Shown here one piece after another: positions 20,035 to 29,100 of a DNA stretch of 64,000 nt; the stretch's first letter is position 1, and the number at the start of each line of letters is the position of its first letter. Source of the DNA: JACQAP01 sp035548375 (GTDB taxonomy: Bacteria; Pseudomonadota; Gammaproteobacteria; Burkholderiales; JACQAP01); assembly GCA_035548375.1 (NCBI GenBank), contig DASZTG010000071.1, positions 62,001 to 126,000 on the forward strand, in the 5' to 3' direction. The notes beneath the pieces are model-generated. The model searched no databases. It worked only from the letters and a program-made list of their open reading frames with translations, and was not told where the DNA came from. The position numbers were made by a program, and so were the translations under genes.

Positions 20035-20040
20035 TACAAT
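20035..20040 (+). promoter_or_regulatory. Candidate -10 box for gshB
   Basis: TACAAT fits a sigma-70 -10 hexamer about 73 bp before gshB. No good -35 box is seen at 16-18 nt upstream, so this is tentative. Confidence 0.3.
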
Positions 20041-20112
20041 CCGGAGCGCGCAACTTATTGACGATTATGGGGCTTCCGCCGAAAGGTCGATGCTCCTGCT
20101 GGCCCGCCCACG

Positions 20113-21063
20113 ATGAAAATCGCCTTTATCCTCGACCCCCTCGACAGCATAAAGACCTATAAGGATTCCTCCTACGCGATGATGCGGGAGGCCGCCTCGC
20201 GAGGGCATTCGCTGGCCTCCCTGCAACAGGAGGACCTGGTCTATCGCGACGGCAAGGTCGTGGGCTACGCCCGCGACCTGGAACTCGCCGATGACGCGAA
20301 GCACTGGTACAAGTCGGGCGAACCCCGCGCGGTCGGGCTCGAAACCTTCGACGCGGTGATGATGCGCAAGGATCCGCCGTTCGACATGGAGTACATCTAC
20401 AGCACCTATCTGCTCGAGCTGGCGGAACGCCAGGGCGCCTGGGTCATCAACAGCCCGCGCGCGGTGCGCGACCACAACGAAAAACTTTCCATCGCGCGCT
20501 TCCCGCAGTTCACCGTGCCCACCCTGGTGACGCGGGAAGAAACGCTGATCCGCGAATTTCTCGCGCAGCATGGCGACATCGTCGTCAAGCCGCTGGACGG
20601 CATGGGCGGGACGTCGGTTTTCCGACTTCATGGCAAGGATTTCAACATCGGCGTCGTGATCGAGACCGTCACGCAATACGGGGGCCGCATGGTCATGGCG
20701 CAAAAATTCATCCCCGAGATCGCCAGGGGCGACAAGCGCGTGCTCATCATCGACGGCGAACCGGTTCCCTTTTCGCTCGCCCGGATTCCTAAGCAGGGCG
20801 AGACCCGCGGCAACCTGGCGGCCGGCGGCACCGGCGTAGCGCAACCCTTGTCCGCCCGCGACCTGCAAATCGCGCGCGCGCTGGGTCCGGCGCTGCGCGA
20901 CGCGGGATTGCTGCTGGTGGGCCTGGACGTCATCGGCGACTACCTGACCGAGGTCAACGTCACCAGCCCCACTTGCATGCGCGAAATTGCAGACCAGACC
21001 GGCTTCAACGTGGCCGCGATGATGATCGACGCGATCGAAAGAAAAGCGAAAGCCCGGCGGTGA
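20113..21063 (+). CDS. gshB: Glutathione synthetase
   Basis: A 316-residue ATP-grasp ligase that joins gamma-glutamylcysteine and glycine. Family marks include the N-terminal MKIAFILDPLDSIKTYKDSS, DVVKPLDG-type lysine block (IVVKPLDGMGGTSVFRL), and the Mg/ATP end GLDVIGDYLTEVNVTSPTC. In many betaproteobacteria gshA lies directly upstream; here the upstream gene is mgdA on the opposite strand and gshA is absent from the window. The PTS genes follow on the same strand as usual for this group. Confidence 0.97.
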   Translation: MKIAFILDPLDSIKTYKDSSYAMMREAASRGHSLASLQQEDLVYRDGKVVGYARDLELADDAKHWYKSGEPRAVGLETFDAVMMRKDPPFDMEYIYSTYLLELAERQGAWVINSPRAVRDHNEKLSIARFPQFTVPTLVTREETLIREFLAQHGDIVVKPLDGMGGTSVFRLHGKDFNIGVVIETVTQYGGRMVMAQKFIPEIARGDKRVLIIDGEPVPFSLARIPKQGETRGNLAAGGTGVAQPLSARDLQIARALGPALRDAGLLLVGLDVIGDYLTEVNVTSPTCMREIADQTGFNVAAMMIDAIERKAKARR

Positions 21064-21160
21064 CGCCATGCAACCCCTTGCCGAAGCCCCGGCCTTGCAA
21101 GGTCACAGCGCCATTCCCCGAAGGTAAAATCGGATACTGGCGTTCGATATCCGGGAATCC

Positions 21161-21577
21161 ATGGTAGGCATTCTGATCATCGCGCACGGCACGCTCGGCG
21201 AAAGCCTGATCCACAGCGCCACGCATGTCATGGGCGGGCGCCCGCCGCAGCTGCTGCAGATCGGCGTCAGCATGCACGACGATCCGCTGGTGGTGCTGCC
21301 GCAGGCGATCAAGCTGACCCGCGGCCTGGACCAGGGCGCGGGCGTGCTGGTCCTGTCCGACGTGTACGGCGCCACGCCGAGCAACATCGCCTGCAAGCTG
21401 CTCATTCCCGGAAAAGTCGAAGGCGTGGCCGGCGTCAACCTGCCGATGCTGGTGCGCGCACTGACCTATCGAAACGAATCGTTGAAAACCGTCGTGACCA
21501 AGGCGATCTCCGGCGGCATCGAAGGCGTCATGCAAATGCCGATTCCACAGGTGAAGAATGCAGCAACGGGAAATTGA
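21161..21577 (+). CDS. PTS mannose-family EIIA-like protein
   Basis: A 138-residue EIIA(Man) domain. The phosphorylatable histidine is His9 in the motif IIAHGTLGES, and GVLVLSDVYGATPSNIA is the second conserved block. No EIIB, EIIC or EIID gene follows; together with ptsH and ptsI it forms the permease-less PTS common in betaproteobacteria, which is thought to signal rather than transport. The end of the gene overlaps ptsH by 20 bp. Confidence 0.93.
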   Translation: MVGILIIAHGTLGESLIHSATHVMGGRPPQLLQIGVSMHDDPLVVLPQAIKLTRGLDQGAGVLVLSDVYGATPSNIACKLLIPGKVEGVAGVNLPMLVRALTYRNESLKTVVTKAISGGIEGVMQMPIPQVKNAATGN

Positions 21578-21827
21578 GATCGTCAACAAGCTCGGCCTGC
21601 ACGCGCGGGCGTCGGCGAAGCTGACGCAGCTCGCCGCCCAGTTCGCCGCCGAAGTGTGGATCGCGCGCGAAGGCCGCAAGGTCAACGCCAAGAGCATCAT
21701 GGGCGTGATGATGCTGGCCGCCGCCAAGGGATCCGTCATCGCCATCGAGACCGACGGCGCAGACGAAGATCAGGCGATGGCGGCGCTGGTCAAGCTGATC
21801 GGCGACAAGTTCGGGGAGGGCGAATGA
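21558..21827 (+). CDS. ptsH: Phosphocarrier protein HPr
   Basis: An 89-residue HPr with the EI phosphorylation site His15 in KLGLHARAS and the regulatory serine Ser46 in AKSIMGVMMLAA. Ser46 in this context is the HPr-kinase site, so phosphorylation by HprK is possible. It overlaps the EIIA gene by 20 bp and is separated from ptsI by an inverted-repeat element. Confidence 0.97.
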   Translation: MQQREIEIVNKLGLHARASAKLTQLAAQFAAEVWIAREGRKVNAKSIMGVMMLAAAKGSVIAIETDGADEDQAMAALVKLIGDKFGEGE

Positions 21828-21838
21828 TCGAAGTGGCC

Positions 21839-21913
21839 GGTGCGAGGCGCGAGGTGCGAAGCGCGAGAGCAGTCGCTTCCTCCTCACGAGCCTCGTGCCT
21901 CGAGCCTCGCGCC
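21839..21913. repeat. Intercistronic inverted-repeat element E (ptsH-ptsI)
   Basis: Imperfect inverted repeat: the purine-rich left side at 21839-21867 is four tandem heptamers of the type GTGCGAG/GCGCGAG, and the right side at 21881-21913 is the pyrimidine-rich complement. The outer 23 bp (21839-21861 against 21891-21913) match at 18 positions. It begins 11 bp after the ptsH stop and ends 8 bp before the ptsI ATG, leaving no visible Shine-Dalgarno for ptsI. Confidence 0.75.
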
Positions 21914-21921
21914 CGAACTTC

Positions 21922-23646
21922 ATGAGCTTCACGATCCACGGCATCGGCGTTTCCGGCGGCATCGCCATCGGCCAGGCGCAGCTCGTATCGCACGCGCAGC
22001 TCGAAGTCGCGCACTACGACATCTCGAGATCGCGCGTGGCCGACGAGAAGGCGCGCTTCGACGCCGCCATCGTCACCGCGCGCGCGGAGCTGGCGAGCCT
22101 GGGCGAGCACATTCCCGCGGGCGCGCCTGCGGAATTCGAAGCCTTCCTGAACGTGCACCTGATGATCCTCGACGATCCGACCTTGTCGGACACGCCGAAG
22201 AACCTGATCGAATCCCTGCAATGCAACGCCGAGTGGGCGCTCAAGCTGCAGATGGACGCGTTGATCGGCCAGTTCGAAGCCATCGAGGACGGCTACCTGA
22301 GGGATCGCAAGAACGACGTCATCCAGGTCGTCGAGCGCATCCTGAAGGTGCTCATGGGCCGCCCAGGGGAAGTGCTGGCGCGCGCCGAGCCCGAGGAGAA
22401 CAGCATCCTCGTCGCGCACGACCTTTCTCCGGCAGACGTCATCCAGTTCAAGAGCCACAAGTTCGCCAGCTTCATAACCGACCTGGGCGGCGCGACTTCG
22501 CACACGGCGATCATCGCGCGCAGCCTGAACATCCCTTCGGTGGTGGCACTCCACCAGGCGCGCGCGTTGATTCGCGAAAACGAAGTCCTGATCATCGACG
22601 GCAACAGCGGCGTGGTCATTGTCAATCCCGACCGGACGGTGCTGGCCGAGTACAAGCTGCGCCAGGAGCAATGGGGACTCGAGCGCCTCAAGCTCAAGCG
22701 GCTCAAGAAGACGAAGACCACCACGCTGGACGGCACCGGCGTGGAGCTGCACGCGAACATCGAGCTGCCCGACGACGTGATCGACGCGAAGGAGAACGGC
22801 GCCGACGGCGTGGGCCTGTTCCGCACCGAATTCCTCTACCTGAACCGCGGCGACCTGCCGGAAGAAGACGAGCAGTTCGAAGCCTATCGCCGCGTCGTGC
22901 AGGAAATGGACGGACGGCCGATCACCATCCGCACCTTCGACCTCGGCGCGGACAAGCATGTCGACGCCGCCGAGCGCGTAGCGCCGAATCCCGCGCTGGG
23001 ATTGCGGGCGATCCGGCTATGCCTCGCCGAGCCGCAGATGTTCCATCGCCAGCTTCGCGCCATCCTGAAGGCGTCGCACTATGGCAAGGTCCGCATCCTG
23101 ATTCCGATGCTTTCCTCGGCCAATGAGCTGAACCAGACCCTGCACCATATTGCCGAGGCGAAGCGCAGCCTGGACGAGGAAGGCATCGCCTACGACAGGA
23201 AGGTTCCCGTCGGCGGCATGATCGAGATTCCGGCGGCGGCGTTGTCGCTGTCGACCTTCACGCGCAAGCTGGATTTCCTCTCGATCGGGACCAACGACCT
23301 GATCCAGTACATGCTCGCCATCGACCGCGCGGACGATACCGTCGCCCACCTTTACGATCCACTGCATCCCGCGGTGCTGAACCTGATGGCCCACATCATC
23401 CGCACCGCGAATCGCACGGGCGTGCCGGTGGCGGTGTGCGGAGAAATGGCGGGCGACGTCAGGCTCACGCGCGTGTTGCTGGGCTTCGGGTTGCGCCAGT
23501 TCTCCATGCATCCCGCGCACTTGCTGTCCGTGAAGCAGCAGGTTCTCAAGTCCAACCTGGAAGAAGTCAAGATCGTGATCCAGAAGATGCTCAAGAGCGA
23601 CGACCCCGACAAGCTCGAGCTCCTGCTGGCGCGGTTGAACGCCTGA
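21922..23646 (+). CDS. ptsI: Phosphoenolpyruvate-protein phosphotransferase (EI)
   Basis: A 574-residue EI that takes phosphate from phosphoenolpyruvate and passes it to HPr. The active histidine is His194 in GGATSHTAIIAR; the PEP-binding barrel carries GADGVGLFRTEFLYL and FSIGTNDLIQY, and the catalytic cysteine lies in PVAVCGEMAGD. Full length for the family. The start ATG 21922 (MSFTIHGIGVSGG) matches family N-termini, but no ribosome-binding site precedes it because a repeat element abuts it. An ATG at 21895 would start inside that element. Confidence 0.96.
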   Translation: MSFTIHGIGVSGGIAIGQAQLVSHAQLEVAHYDISRSRVADEKARFDAAIVTARAELASLGEHIPAGAPAEFEAFLNVHLMILDDPTLSDTPKNLIESLQCNAEWALKLQMDALIGQFEAIEDGYLRDRKNDVIQVVERILKVLMGRPGEVLARAEPEENSILVAHDLSPADVIQFKSHKFASFITDLGGATSHTAIIARSLNIPSVVALHQARALIRENEVLIIDGNSGVVIVNPDRTVLAEYKLRQEQWGLERLKLKRLKKTKTTTLDGTGVELHANIELPDDVIDAKENGADGVGLFRTEFLYLNRGDLPEEDEQFEAYRRVVQEMDGRPITIRTFDLGADKHVDAAERVAPNPALGLRAIRLCLAEPQMFHRQLRAILKASHYGKVRILIPMLSSANELNQTLHHIAEAKRSLDEEGIAYDRKVPVGGMIEIPAAALSLSTFTRKLDFLSIGTNDLIQYMLAIDRADDTVAHLYDPLHPAVLNLMAHIIRTANRTGVPVAVCGEMAGDVRLTRVLLGFGLRQFSMHPAHLLSVKQQVLKSNLEEVKIVIQKMLKSDDPDKLELLLARLNA

Positions 23647-23652
23647 GCCCGC

Positions 23653-24042
23653 ATGCTCCAGGAGATCCGGGCAATCCGCCAGGACGACGCGCAACGCGTG
23701 CGCCACTGGTTCCAAGACGACTTCTTCGATTTGTTCACCTGGACCAATCCTTCCGGCGATGTCGTCGCCTTCCAGCTTTGCTACGACCGCCTGCGGCACG
23801 AGCGCGTGCTGGCCTGGACCGACGCCACGGGATTCCAGCACCGGCGCATCGATGACGGCGAAGCGTTGCCGGGACCTAAGATGTCGCCGTTGATGGTGGC
23901 CGACGGCGCCTTCCCCAGCGATCGGGTCGCGGAGGAATTCGCGCAGCGAAGCATGCAGATCGACGACCGCTGGCGGCGCTTCATCCTTGCGAAAATCGAC
24001 GAGGCGGCCGTGCGCTTCCTCGCCGATTCCAATCCGGGCTGA
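23653..24042 (+). CDS. Hypothetical protein between ptsI and holA
   Basis: A 129-residue soluble protein I do not recognise. It has a high share of aspartate, arginine and tryptophan (RHWFQDDFFDLFTWTN; TDATGFQHRRIDDGE), no signal peptide and no membrane segment. It lies 6 bp after ptsI and 9 bp before holA on the same strand, which supports it as a real translated gene in an operon. Conserved-hypothetical status would need a homology search. Confidence 0.75.
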   Translation: MLQEIRAIRQDDAQRVRHWFQDDFFDLFTWTNPSGDVVAFQLCYDRLRHERVLAWTDATGFQHRRIDDGEALPGPKMSPLMVADGAFPSDRVAEEFAQRSMQIDDRWRRFILAKIDEAAVRFLADSNPG

Positions 24043-24051
24043 CCCGCGGCG

Positions 24052-25113
24052 ATGCGCATCGATTCCGAGCAGCTCGTGCAACACCTGTCGCGCGGTCTCA
24101 AGCCGCTCTACGTCGTTTACGGCGAGGAATTGCTGCTCTCGCTGGAAGCAGCCGACCGGATTCGCGCGGCGGCGCGCAAGGGCGGCCACGACGAGCGCCG
24201 CGTGCTCATTGCCGATGCAGGCTTCGACTGGAGCGAGCTGGCCATGGCCGGCAACAGCCTGTCGCTGTTCGCGCCCAGGAGGGTGCTGGACCTGCGCATT
24301 CCCTCCGGCAAGCCCGGCAAGGAAGGCAGCGAAGCGCTGCAGGAATTCGCCGGCGCGCTGCCGGAGGACACCGTCGTGCTGGTGACGCTTCCGGATATCG
24401 ATCGACAGTCCCAGGCTTCCAAATGGTTCAGCGCGCTGGATGCCGCCGGCACGATGGTGCAGGCGGCGGCGATCAAGCGCGAGCGCCTCGCGACCTGGCT
24501 TGCCGGCAGGCTTGCGTTGCAAAACCAGCAAGCGGATTCCGCGACCCTGGAGTTCATGGTCGAACGCGTCCAGGGCAACCTGATGGCGGCGCATCAAGAA
24601 GTCCAGAAACTGGCGCTGCTGTTTCCGGAAGGCCTGCTGCCTTTCGATGAAGTGCGCAACGCCGTGGTCGACGTCGCGCGCTTCGATGTGTTCGACATAG
24701 GTGCGACGCTGCTGCGCGGAGAGCGTGCGCACCTCGTGCGCATGCTCGACGGCCTGCGCGCAGAAGGGGCCGCAACGCCGCTGGTGCTGTGGGCCATGGC
24801 GGAAGAAGCCCGCACGATGGCGAGGGTCAAGGCCGCCCAGGAAGAGGGCCGCGCGCTGCAGCAGGTAATGCGCGACCTGCGTATATGGGGGCCGCGGCAG
24901 GAGCTGATGCCCGCCGCCCTCGGACGACTCTCCCGGTCGCGACTCGTCGCGACATTGCGTCGTGCGGCGGAGGTCGATCGCATGATCAAGGGCCTCGCCG
25001 ATGGCGACGTATGGGACGCGCTGCTGCAGCTCGGCCTGGGGCTGATGCCGCAGCCGCCGCAGGGTCGGACGAGTGCGAATAAGGGTAAAATCGGCTCAGG
25101 TATCCGGGAATAA
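24052..25113 (+). CDS. holA: DNA polymerase III subunit delta
   Basis: A 353-residue clamp-loader delta subunit. The N-terminal AAA-like domain begins with LKPLYVVYGEELLLSLEAAD, the typical HolA opening, and the C-terminal collar domain spans about 215-330 (AHLVRMLDGLRAEGAA, LWAMAEEARTM). It opens the beta sliding clamp during replication. In betaproteobacteria holA usually sits between lptE and proA; here proA follows by 8 bp as expected, while the upstream partner is a hypothetical gene. Confidence 0.92.
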   Translation: MRIDSEQLVQHLSRGLKPLYVVYGEELLLSLEAADRIRAAARKGGHDERRVLIADAGFDWSELAMAGNSLSLFAPRRVLDLRIPSGKPGKEGSEALQEFAGALPEDTVVLVTLPDIDRQSQASKWFSALDAAGTMVQAAAIKRERLATWLAGRLALQNQQADSATLEFMVERVQGNLMAAHQEVQKLALLFPEGLLPFDEVRNAVVDVARFDVFDIGATLLRGERAHLVRMLDGLRAEGAATPLVLWAMAEEARTMARVKAAQEEGRALQQVMRDLRIWGPRQELMPAALGRLSRSRLVATLRRAAEVDRMIKGLADGDVWDALLQLGLGLMPQPPQGRTSANKGKIGSGIRE

Positions 25114-25121
25114 TAGAGTCG

Positions 25122-26378
25122 ATGGACATCCAGTCCTACATGCATTCGATCGGCCGCGCAGCCCGCACGGCCGCGCGCGCGATGGCGAAAGCCGAGTCGG
25201 GCGCCAAGAACGAAGCGCTGCGGATCATGGCAAAGGCCGTGGAGCGCGACATCGCGCGCCTGCTCGAGGCCAACCGCAAGGACGTGGAGGCGGCCCGAAC
25301 GAAGGAGCTGGACGCGGCACTCGTCGACCGGCTCACGCTGACGCCGAAGGGCGTGGCGTCCATGGCCGAGGGCCTGCGCCAGATCGCGCAACTGCCCGAC
25401 CCCGTCGGCGAGATCAGCGGCATGAGCTATCGTCCAAGCGGCATCCAGGTCGGACGCATGCGCGTGCCGCTGGGCGTGATCGGCATCATCTACGAAGCAC
25501 GCCCGAACGTGACCGCGGATGCCGCGGGCCTGTGCCTGAAGTCAGGCAACGCCGCCATCCTGCGCGGCGGCTCGGAGGCGATCCATTCGAACCAGGCCAT
25601 CGGCGCGTGCGTGCATGAAGGCCTCGAGGCGGTCGGCCTGCCCGCGACCGCCGTGCAGGTGATCGAGACCACCGACCGCGCGGCCGTCGGCGAGCTCATC
25701 ACGATGAAGGACTACGTCGACATCATCGTGCCGCGCGGCGGCAAGGGCCTGATCGAGCGCGTCTCCAGCGAGTCGCGCATCCCCGTGCTGAAGCACCTCG
25801 ACGGCGTCTGCCACGTCTACATCGACGACCGCGCGGATGCCGACAAGGCCGTTCGCATCGCGGACAACGCGAAGACGCAGCGCTACGGCACCTGCAACAC
25901 CATGGAAACGCTGCTCGTGCACCGTAGCATCGCTCCCCTTGTATTGCCGAAGCTGGCGAAGATCTACCTCGACAAGGGCGTCGAGCTGCGCGGCGACGAC
26001 GAGGCGCGCGCCGTCGTCGGCCAGATGAAGCCCGCGACCGAGGAAGACTGGTACACGGAATATCTGGCGCCCATCCTGTCGGTGCGCGTGGTGGCCGGCC
26101 TGGACGAGGCAATGGACCATATCGCCGTCTACGGATCACAGCACACGGATGCGATCGTGACCGAGGACATCACCCGCGCGCGCCGCTTCCTGCGGGAAGT
26201 CGATTCGGCTTCCGTGATGGTCAATGCGTCGACGCGGTTCGCCGACGGTTTCGAGTTCGGCCTCGGCGCCGAGATCGGCATTTCGACCGACAAGCTGCAC
26301 GCGCGCGGGCCGGTCGGCCTGGAAGGACTCACGTCCCTGAAGTTCATCGTGCTCGGCGACGGCCAGGTCCGCGAATAG
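25122..26378 (+). CDS. proA: Gamma-glutamyl phosphate reductase
   Basis: A 418-residue aldehyde-dehydrogenase-fold enzyme of proline synthesis, reducing gamma-glutamyl phosphate to glutamate semialdehyde with NADPH. Marks include PLGVIGIIYEARPNVTADAA, LCLKSGNAAILRGGSEA, the catalytic cysteine in QRYGTCNTMETLL and the C-terminal GLGAEIGISTDKLHARGP. Full length. It follows holA by 8 bp. Confidence 0.97.
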   Translation: MDIQSYMHSIGRAARTAARAMAKAESGAKNEALRIMAKAVERDIARLLEANRKDVEAARTKELDAALVDRLTLTPKGVASMAEGLRQIAQLPDPVGEISGMSYRPSGIQVGRMRVPLGVIGIIYEARPNVTADAAGLCLKSGNAAILRGGSEAIHSNQAIGACVHEGLEAVGLPATAVQVIETTDRAAVGELITMKDYVDIIVPRGGKGLIERVSSESRIPVLKHLDGVCHVYIDDRADADKAVRIADNAKTQRYGTCNTMETLLVHRSIAPLVLPKLAKIYLDKGVELRGDDEARAVVGQMKPATEEDWYTEYLAPILSVRVVAGLDEAMDHIAVYGSQHTDAIVTEDITRARRFLREVDSASVMVNASTRFADGFEFGLGAEIGISTDKLHARGPVGLEGLTSLKFIVLGDGQVRE

Positions 26379-26427
26379 CCGTTCCGGCGCCGCCCGGCCC
26401 GGTCAATAAGAATCAACGAGGAGTTTC

Positions 26428-28215
26428 ATGAGCAATCTTGTCGAGGTCAAAGTCCCCGATATCGGCGATTTCAAGAACATTCCCGTCATCGAAGTGCTGG
26501 TGAAAGCCGGCGACAAGGTCGAGAAGGAAGATTCGCTGATCACGCTGGAGTCCGACAAGGCGACGATGGAAGTGCCCTCGCCCGTCGCCGGCGTGATCAA
26601 GGAATTGAAGGTCAAGGCCGGCGACAAGGTGTCGGAAGGCGTTCTGATCCTTACGCTCGAAGGCGCGGGTGCCGCGCCAGCCGCCGAAGCTCCGGCGCAG
26701 AAAACACAGGCCCCCGCTCCGAAGGCGGATGCGCCAAAGGCACCCGCCCCTGCTGCGGCGCCTGCGAAGTCGCCGGCGTCCACGCCTGCGGCGCCCGTCG
26801 TCAAAGGCGACATCCATGCCGACGTTGTCGTGCTCGGTTCCGGCCCGGGTGGCTACACCGCGGCATTTCGCGCGGCCGATCTTGGCAAGCAGACCGTGCT
26901 GATCGAGCGCTATCCGGTGCTCGGCGGCGTGTGCCTGAACGTCGGCTGCATTCCCTCGAAGGCCTTGCTGCACGCCGCGCGCGTGATCGCGGAGGCCGAG
27001 GAGATGAGCCACCTCGGGCTCGTGTTCGGCAAGCCGAAGATCGAGCTCGACAAGCTGCGCGACTGGAAAGGCGACGTCGTCGGCAAATCGATCCGCGGGC
27101 TCTCCGGCCTCGCCAAGCAGCGCAAGGTCACGGTCGTGCAGGGCACGGGCAAGTTCACCTCGTCGCACATGATCGAGGTCGCCACGCCCGACGGCGTCAA
27201 GAAGGTCTCGTTCGACAACGTCATCATCGCCGCGGGCTCGCAGTCGGCGCGCATTCCGGGCTTTCCCTATGACGACCCGCGGCTGATGGATTCGACCTCG
27301 GCCCTCGAATTGAAAGACATCCCCAAGCGCCTGCTGGTCATCGGCGGCGGCATCATCGGTTTGGAAATGGCCTGCGTGTACGACGGGCTTGGGAGCAAAG
27401 TCACGGTCGTCGAGCTGCTCGACGGATTGATTCCCGGCGCGGACCGCGATTTGATCCGGCCGCTGCAGAAACGCATCGAGAAGCGCTACGAAGGCATCTA
27501 CCTGAAGACGAAGGTGACGAAGCTCGAAGCGCAGAAGGACGGACTGAAGGCCACGTTCGAAGGCGAGAGCGCCCCGGCGCCGCAAGTCTACGATCGCGTA
27601 CTGCTGGCGGTGGGCCGCCGGCCCAACGGCAAGGCCATAGACGCGGAAGCCGCCGGTGTCACGGTCAACGAGCGCGGCTTCATCCCTGTCGACAAGCAGC
27701 AGCGCACCAACGTGCCACATATTTTCGCGATCGGCGACATCGTCGGCGAGCCCATGCTCGCCCACAAGGCGAGCTACGAAGGCAAGATCGCGGCCGAAGT
27801 CATCGCGGGACACAAGGCCGCCTTCGACGCGCGCACGATTCCTTCGGTGGCGTACACCGACCCCGAGATCGCATGGATGGGGCTGACCGAAACCCAGGCC
27901 AAGGCGCAGGGCATCGAGATCGAGAAGGCGAGCTTTCCGTGGGCAGCGAGCGGTCGCGCGCGCGCCACGGCGCGCGACGAAGGCATGACCAAGCTGATCC
28001 TCGAAAAGGGATCGCGCCGCATACTGGGCGCCGGGCTGGTCGGGCCGAACGCAGGTGAGCTGATCGCTGAGGCGGTGCTGGCCCTCGAAATGGGCGCGGA
28101 CGCGGGCGACCTGGCGCTGACCATCCACGCGCATCCCACGTTGTCCGAAACCACGATGTTCGCGGCCGAGATCGCGGAAGGCACCATCACCGACCTCTAC
28201 ATGCCGAAGAAATAG
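26428..28215 (+). CDS. lpdA: Dihydrolipoyl dehydrogenase with N-terminal lipoyl domain
   Basis: A 595-residue E3. The N-terminal lipoyl domain (about 1-75) has the lipoylation site Lys44 in ESDKATMEV, then an Ala/Pro-rich linker (about 78-125), then the flavoprotein disulfide reductase with VVLGSGPGGYTAAFRAADLG, the redox disulfide in GGVCLNVGCIPSK, the NAD fold RLLVIGGGIIGLEMA and the C-terminal HAHPTLSET containing the catalytic His-Glu pair. This architecture belongs to E3 of pyruvate dehydrogenase in betaproteobacteria, but no E1 or E2 gene is adjacent here. Confidence 0.95.
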   Translation: MSNLVEVKVPDIGDFKNIPVIEVLVKAGDKVEKEDSLITLESDKATMEVPSPVAGVIKELKVKAGDKVSEGVLILTLEGAGAAPAAEAPAQKTQAPAPKADAPKAPAPAAAPAKSPASTPAAPVVKGDIHADVVVLGSGPGGYTAAFRAADLGKQTVLIERYPVLGGVCLNVGCIPSKALLHAARVIAEAEEMSHLGLVFGKPKIELDKLRDWKGDVVGKSIRGLSGLAKQRKVTVVQGTGKFTSSHMIEVATPDGVKKVSFDNVIIAAGSQSARIPGFPYDDPRLMDSTSALELKDIPKRLLVIGGGIIGLEMACVYDGLGSKVTVVELLDGLIPGADRDLIRPLQKRIEKRYEGIYLKTKVTKLEAQKDGLKATFEGESAPAPQVYDRVLLAVGRRPNGKAIDAEAAGVTVNERGFIPVDKQQRTNVPHIFAIGDIVGEPMLAHKASYEGKIAAEVIAGHKAAFDARTIPSVAYTDPEIAWMGLTETQAKAQGIEIEKASFPWAASGRARATARDEGMTKLILEKGSRRILGAGLVGPNAGELIAEAVLALEMGADAGDLALTIHAHPTLSETTMFAAEIAEGTITDLYMPKK

Positions 28216-28217
28216 CC

Positions 28218-29063
28218 ATGATCCTGGCCACGCCGGAACGATTCACCGCGCTGATTACGCCGCCGGACGGCCGCGACGGCCCGGCGCTGTGGTTTGCCTT
28301 CCAGGGCGCGCAGATCCTGATCATGCGCGACGACGCCGGCGCAAGCCTACCGAGGGCGGACGACCTGCGCGACATCGGCATGCAACCCAGGCGCAGCCAG
28401 TACCTCGGCATGCTCGGCGAGCAGCATTGCTATGCATGCGAATGCGAGGAAGGCAGCGCGCCGCCCGAGGGCATGCAGTGGTCGGGTTTGCGCGCGCTGT
28501 TCGGCGCCATCGACGATTCGCAGTTCGCCATCGCCGGCCGCGCCTTCCAGATCATGGATTGGGACCGTTCGCACCAGTATTGCGGTCGCTGCGGCACGCC
28601 GACGCAGGTGAGGAACAACGAGCGGGCGCGCGAGTGCCCGAACTGCAAGCAGATCCATTACCCGCGTATCGCGCCCGCCATCATGGCGCTGGTGCGCCGC
28701 GGACGCGAGCTGCTGCTCGCGCGCTCGCCGCATTTCATCCCCGGCATGTACAGCGCGCTCGCCGGCTTCGTCGAACCCGGCGAAACCCTCGAGCAGACCT
28801 TGGCTCGCGAAGTCCGCGAGGAAGTCGGCATAGCAGTCGCCAACGTGCGTTATTTCGCGAGCCAGCCCTGGCCGTTCCCGCATTCGCTGATGATCGCCTT
28901 CAACGCCGACTATGCGGGCGGCGAGATCACGCCCGCGCCGGGCGAAATCGAAGCCGCGGACTGGTTCACGCTGGAACGCCTGCCGCCGCAACTGCCGGGC
29001 AAGATCAGCATTTCACGCCGTCTCATCGATGCCGCGCTGGCCGATCTCGCCAGGCAAAACTGA
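28218..29063 (+). CDS. nudC: NADH pyrophosphatase (Nudix)
   Basis: A 281-residue NudC. A four-cysteine zinc ribbon (YCGRCG and CPNC, residues about 118-140) precedes the Nudix box GFVEPGETLEQTLAREVREEVG, followed by the SQPWPFPHSLM motif that marks NAD(H) pyrophosphatases. NudC hydrolyses NADH and removes NAD caps from RNA. It begins 2 bp after the lpdA stop, so the two are probably co-transcribed. Confidence 0.95.
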   Translation: MILATPERFTALITPPDGRDGPALWFAFQGAQILIMRDDAGASLPRADDLRDIGMQPRRSQYLGMLGEQHCYACECEEGSAPPEGMQWSGLRALFGAIDDSQFAIAGRAFQIMDWDRSHQYCGRCGTPTQVRNNERARECPNCKQIHYPRIAPAIMALVRRGRELLLARSPHFIPGMYSALAGFVEPGETLEQTLAREVREEVGIAVANVRYFASQPWPFPHSLMIAFNADYAGGEITPAPGEIEAADWFTLERLPPQLPGKISISRRLIDAALADLARQN

Positions 29064-29100
29064 CCAGGACGAACGACGCACCAGACCAGGGGAGGTCACG

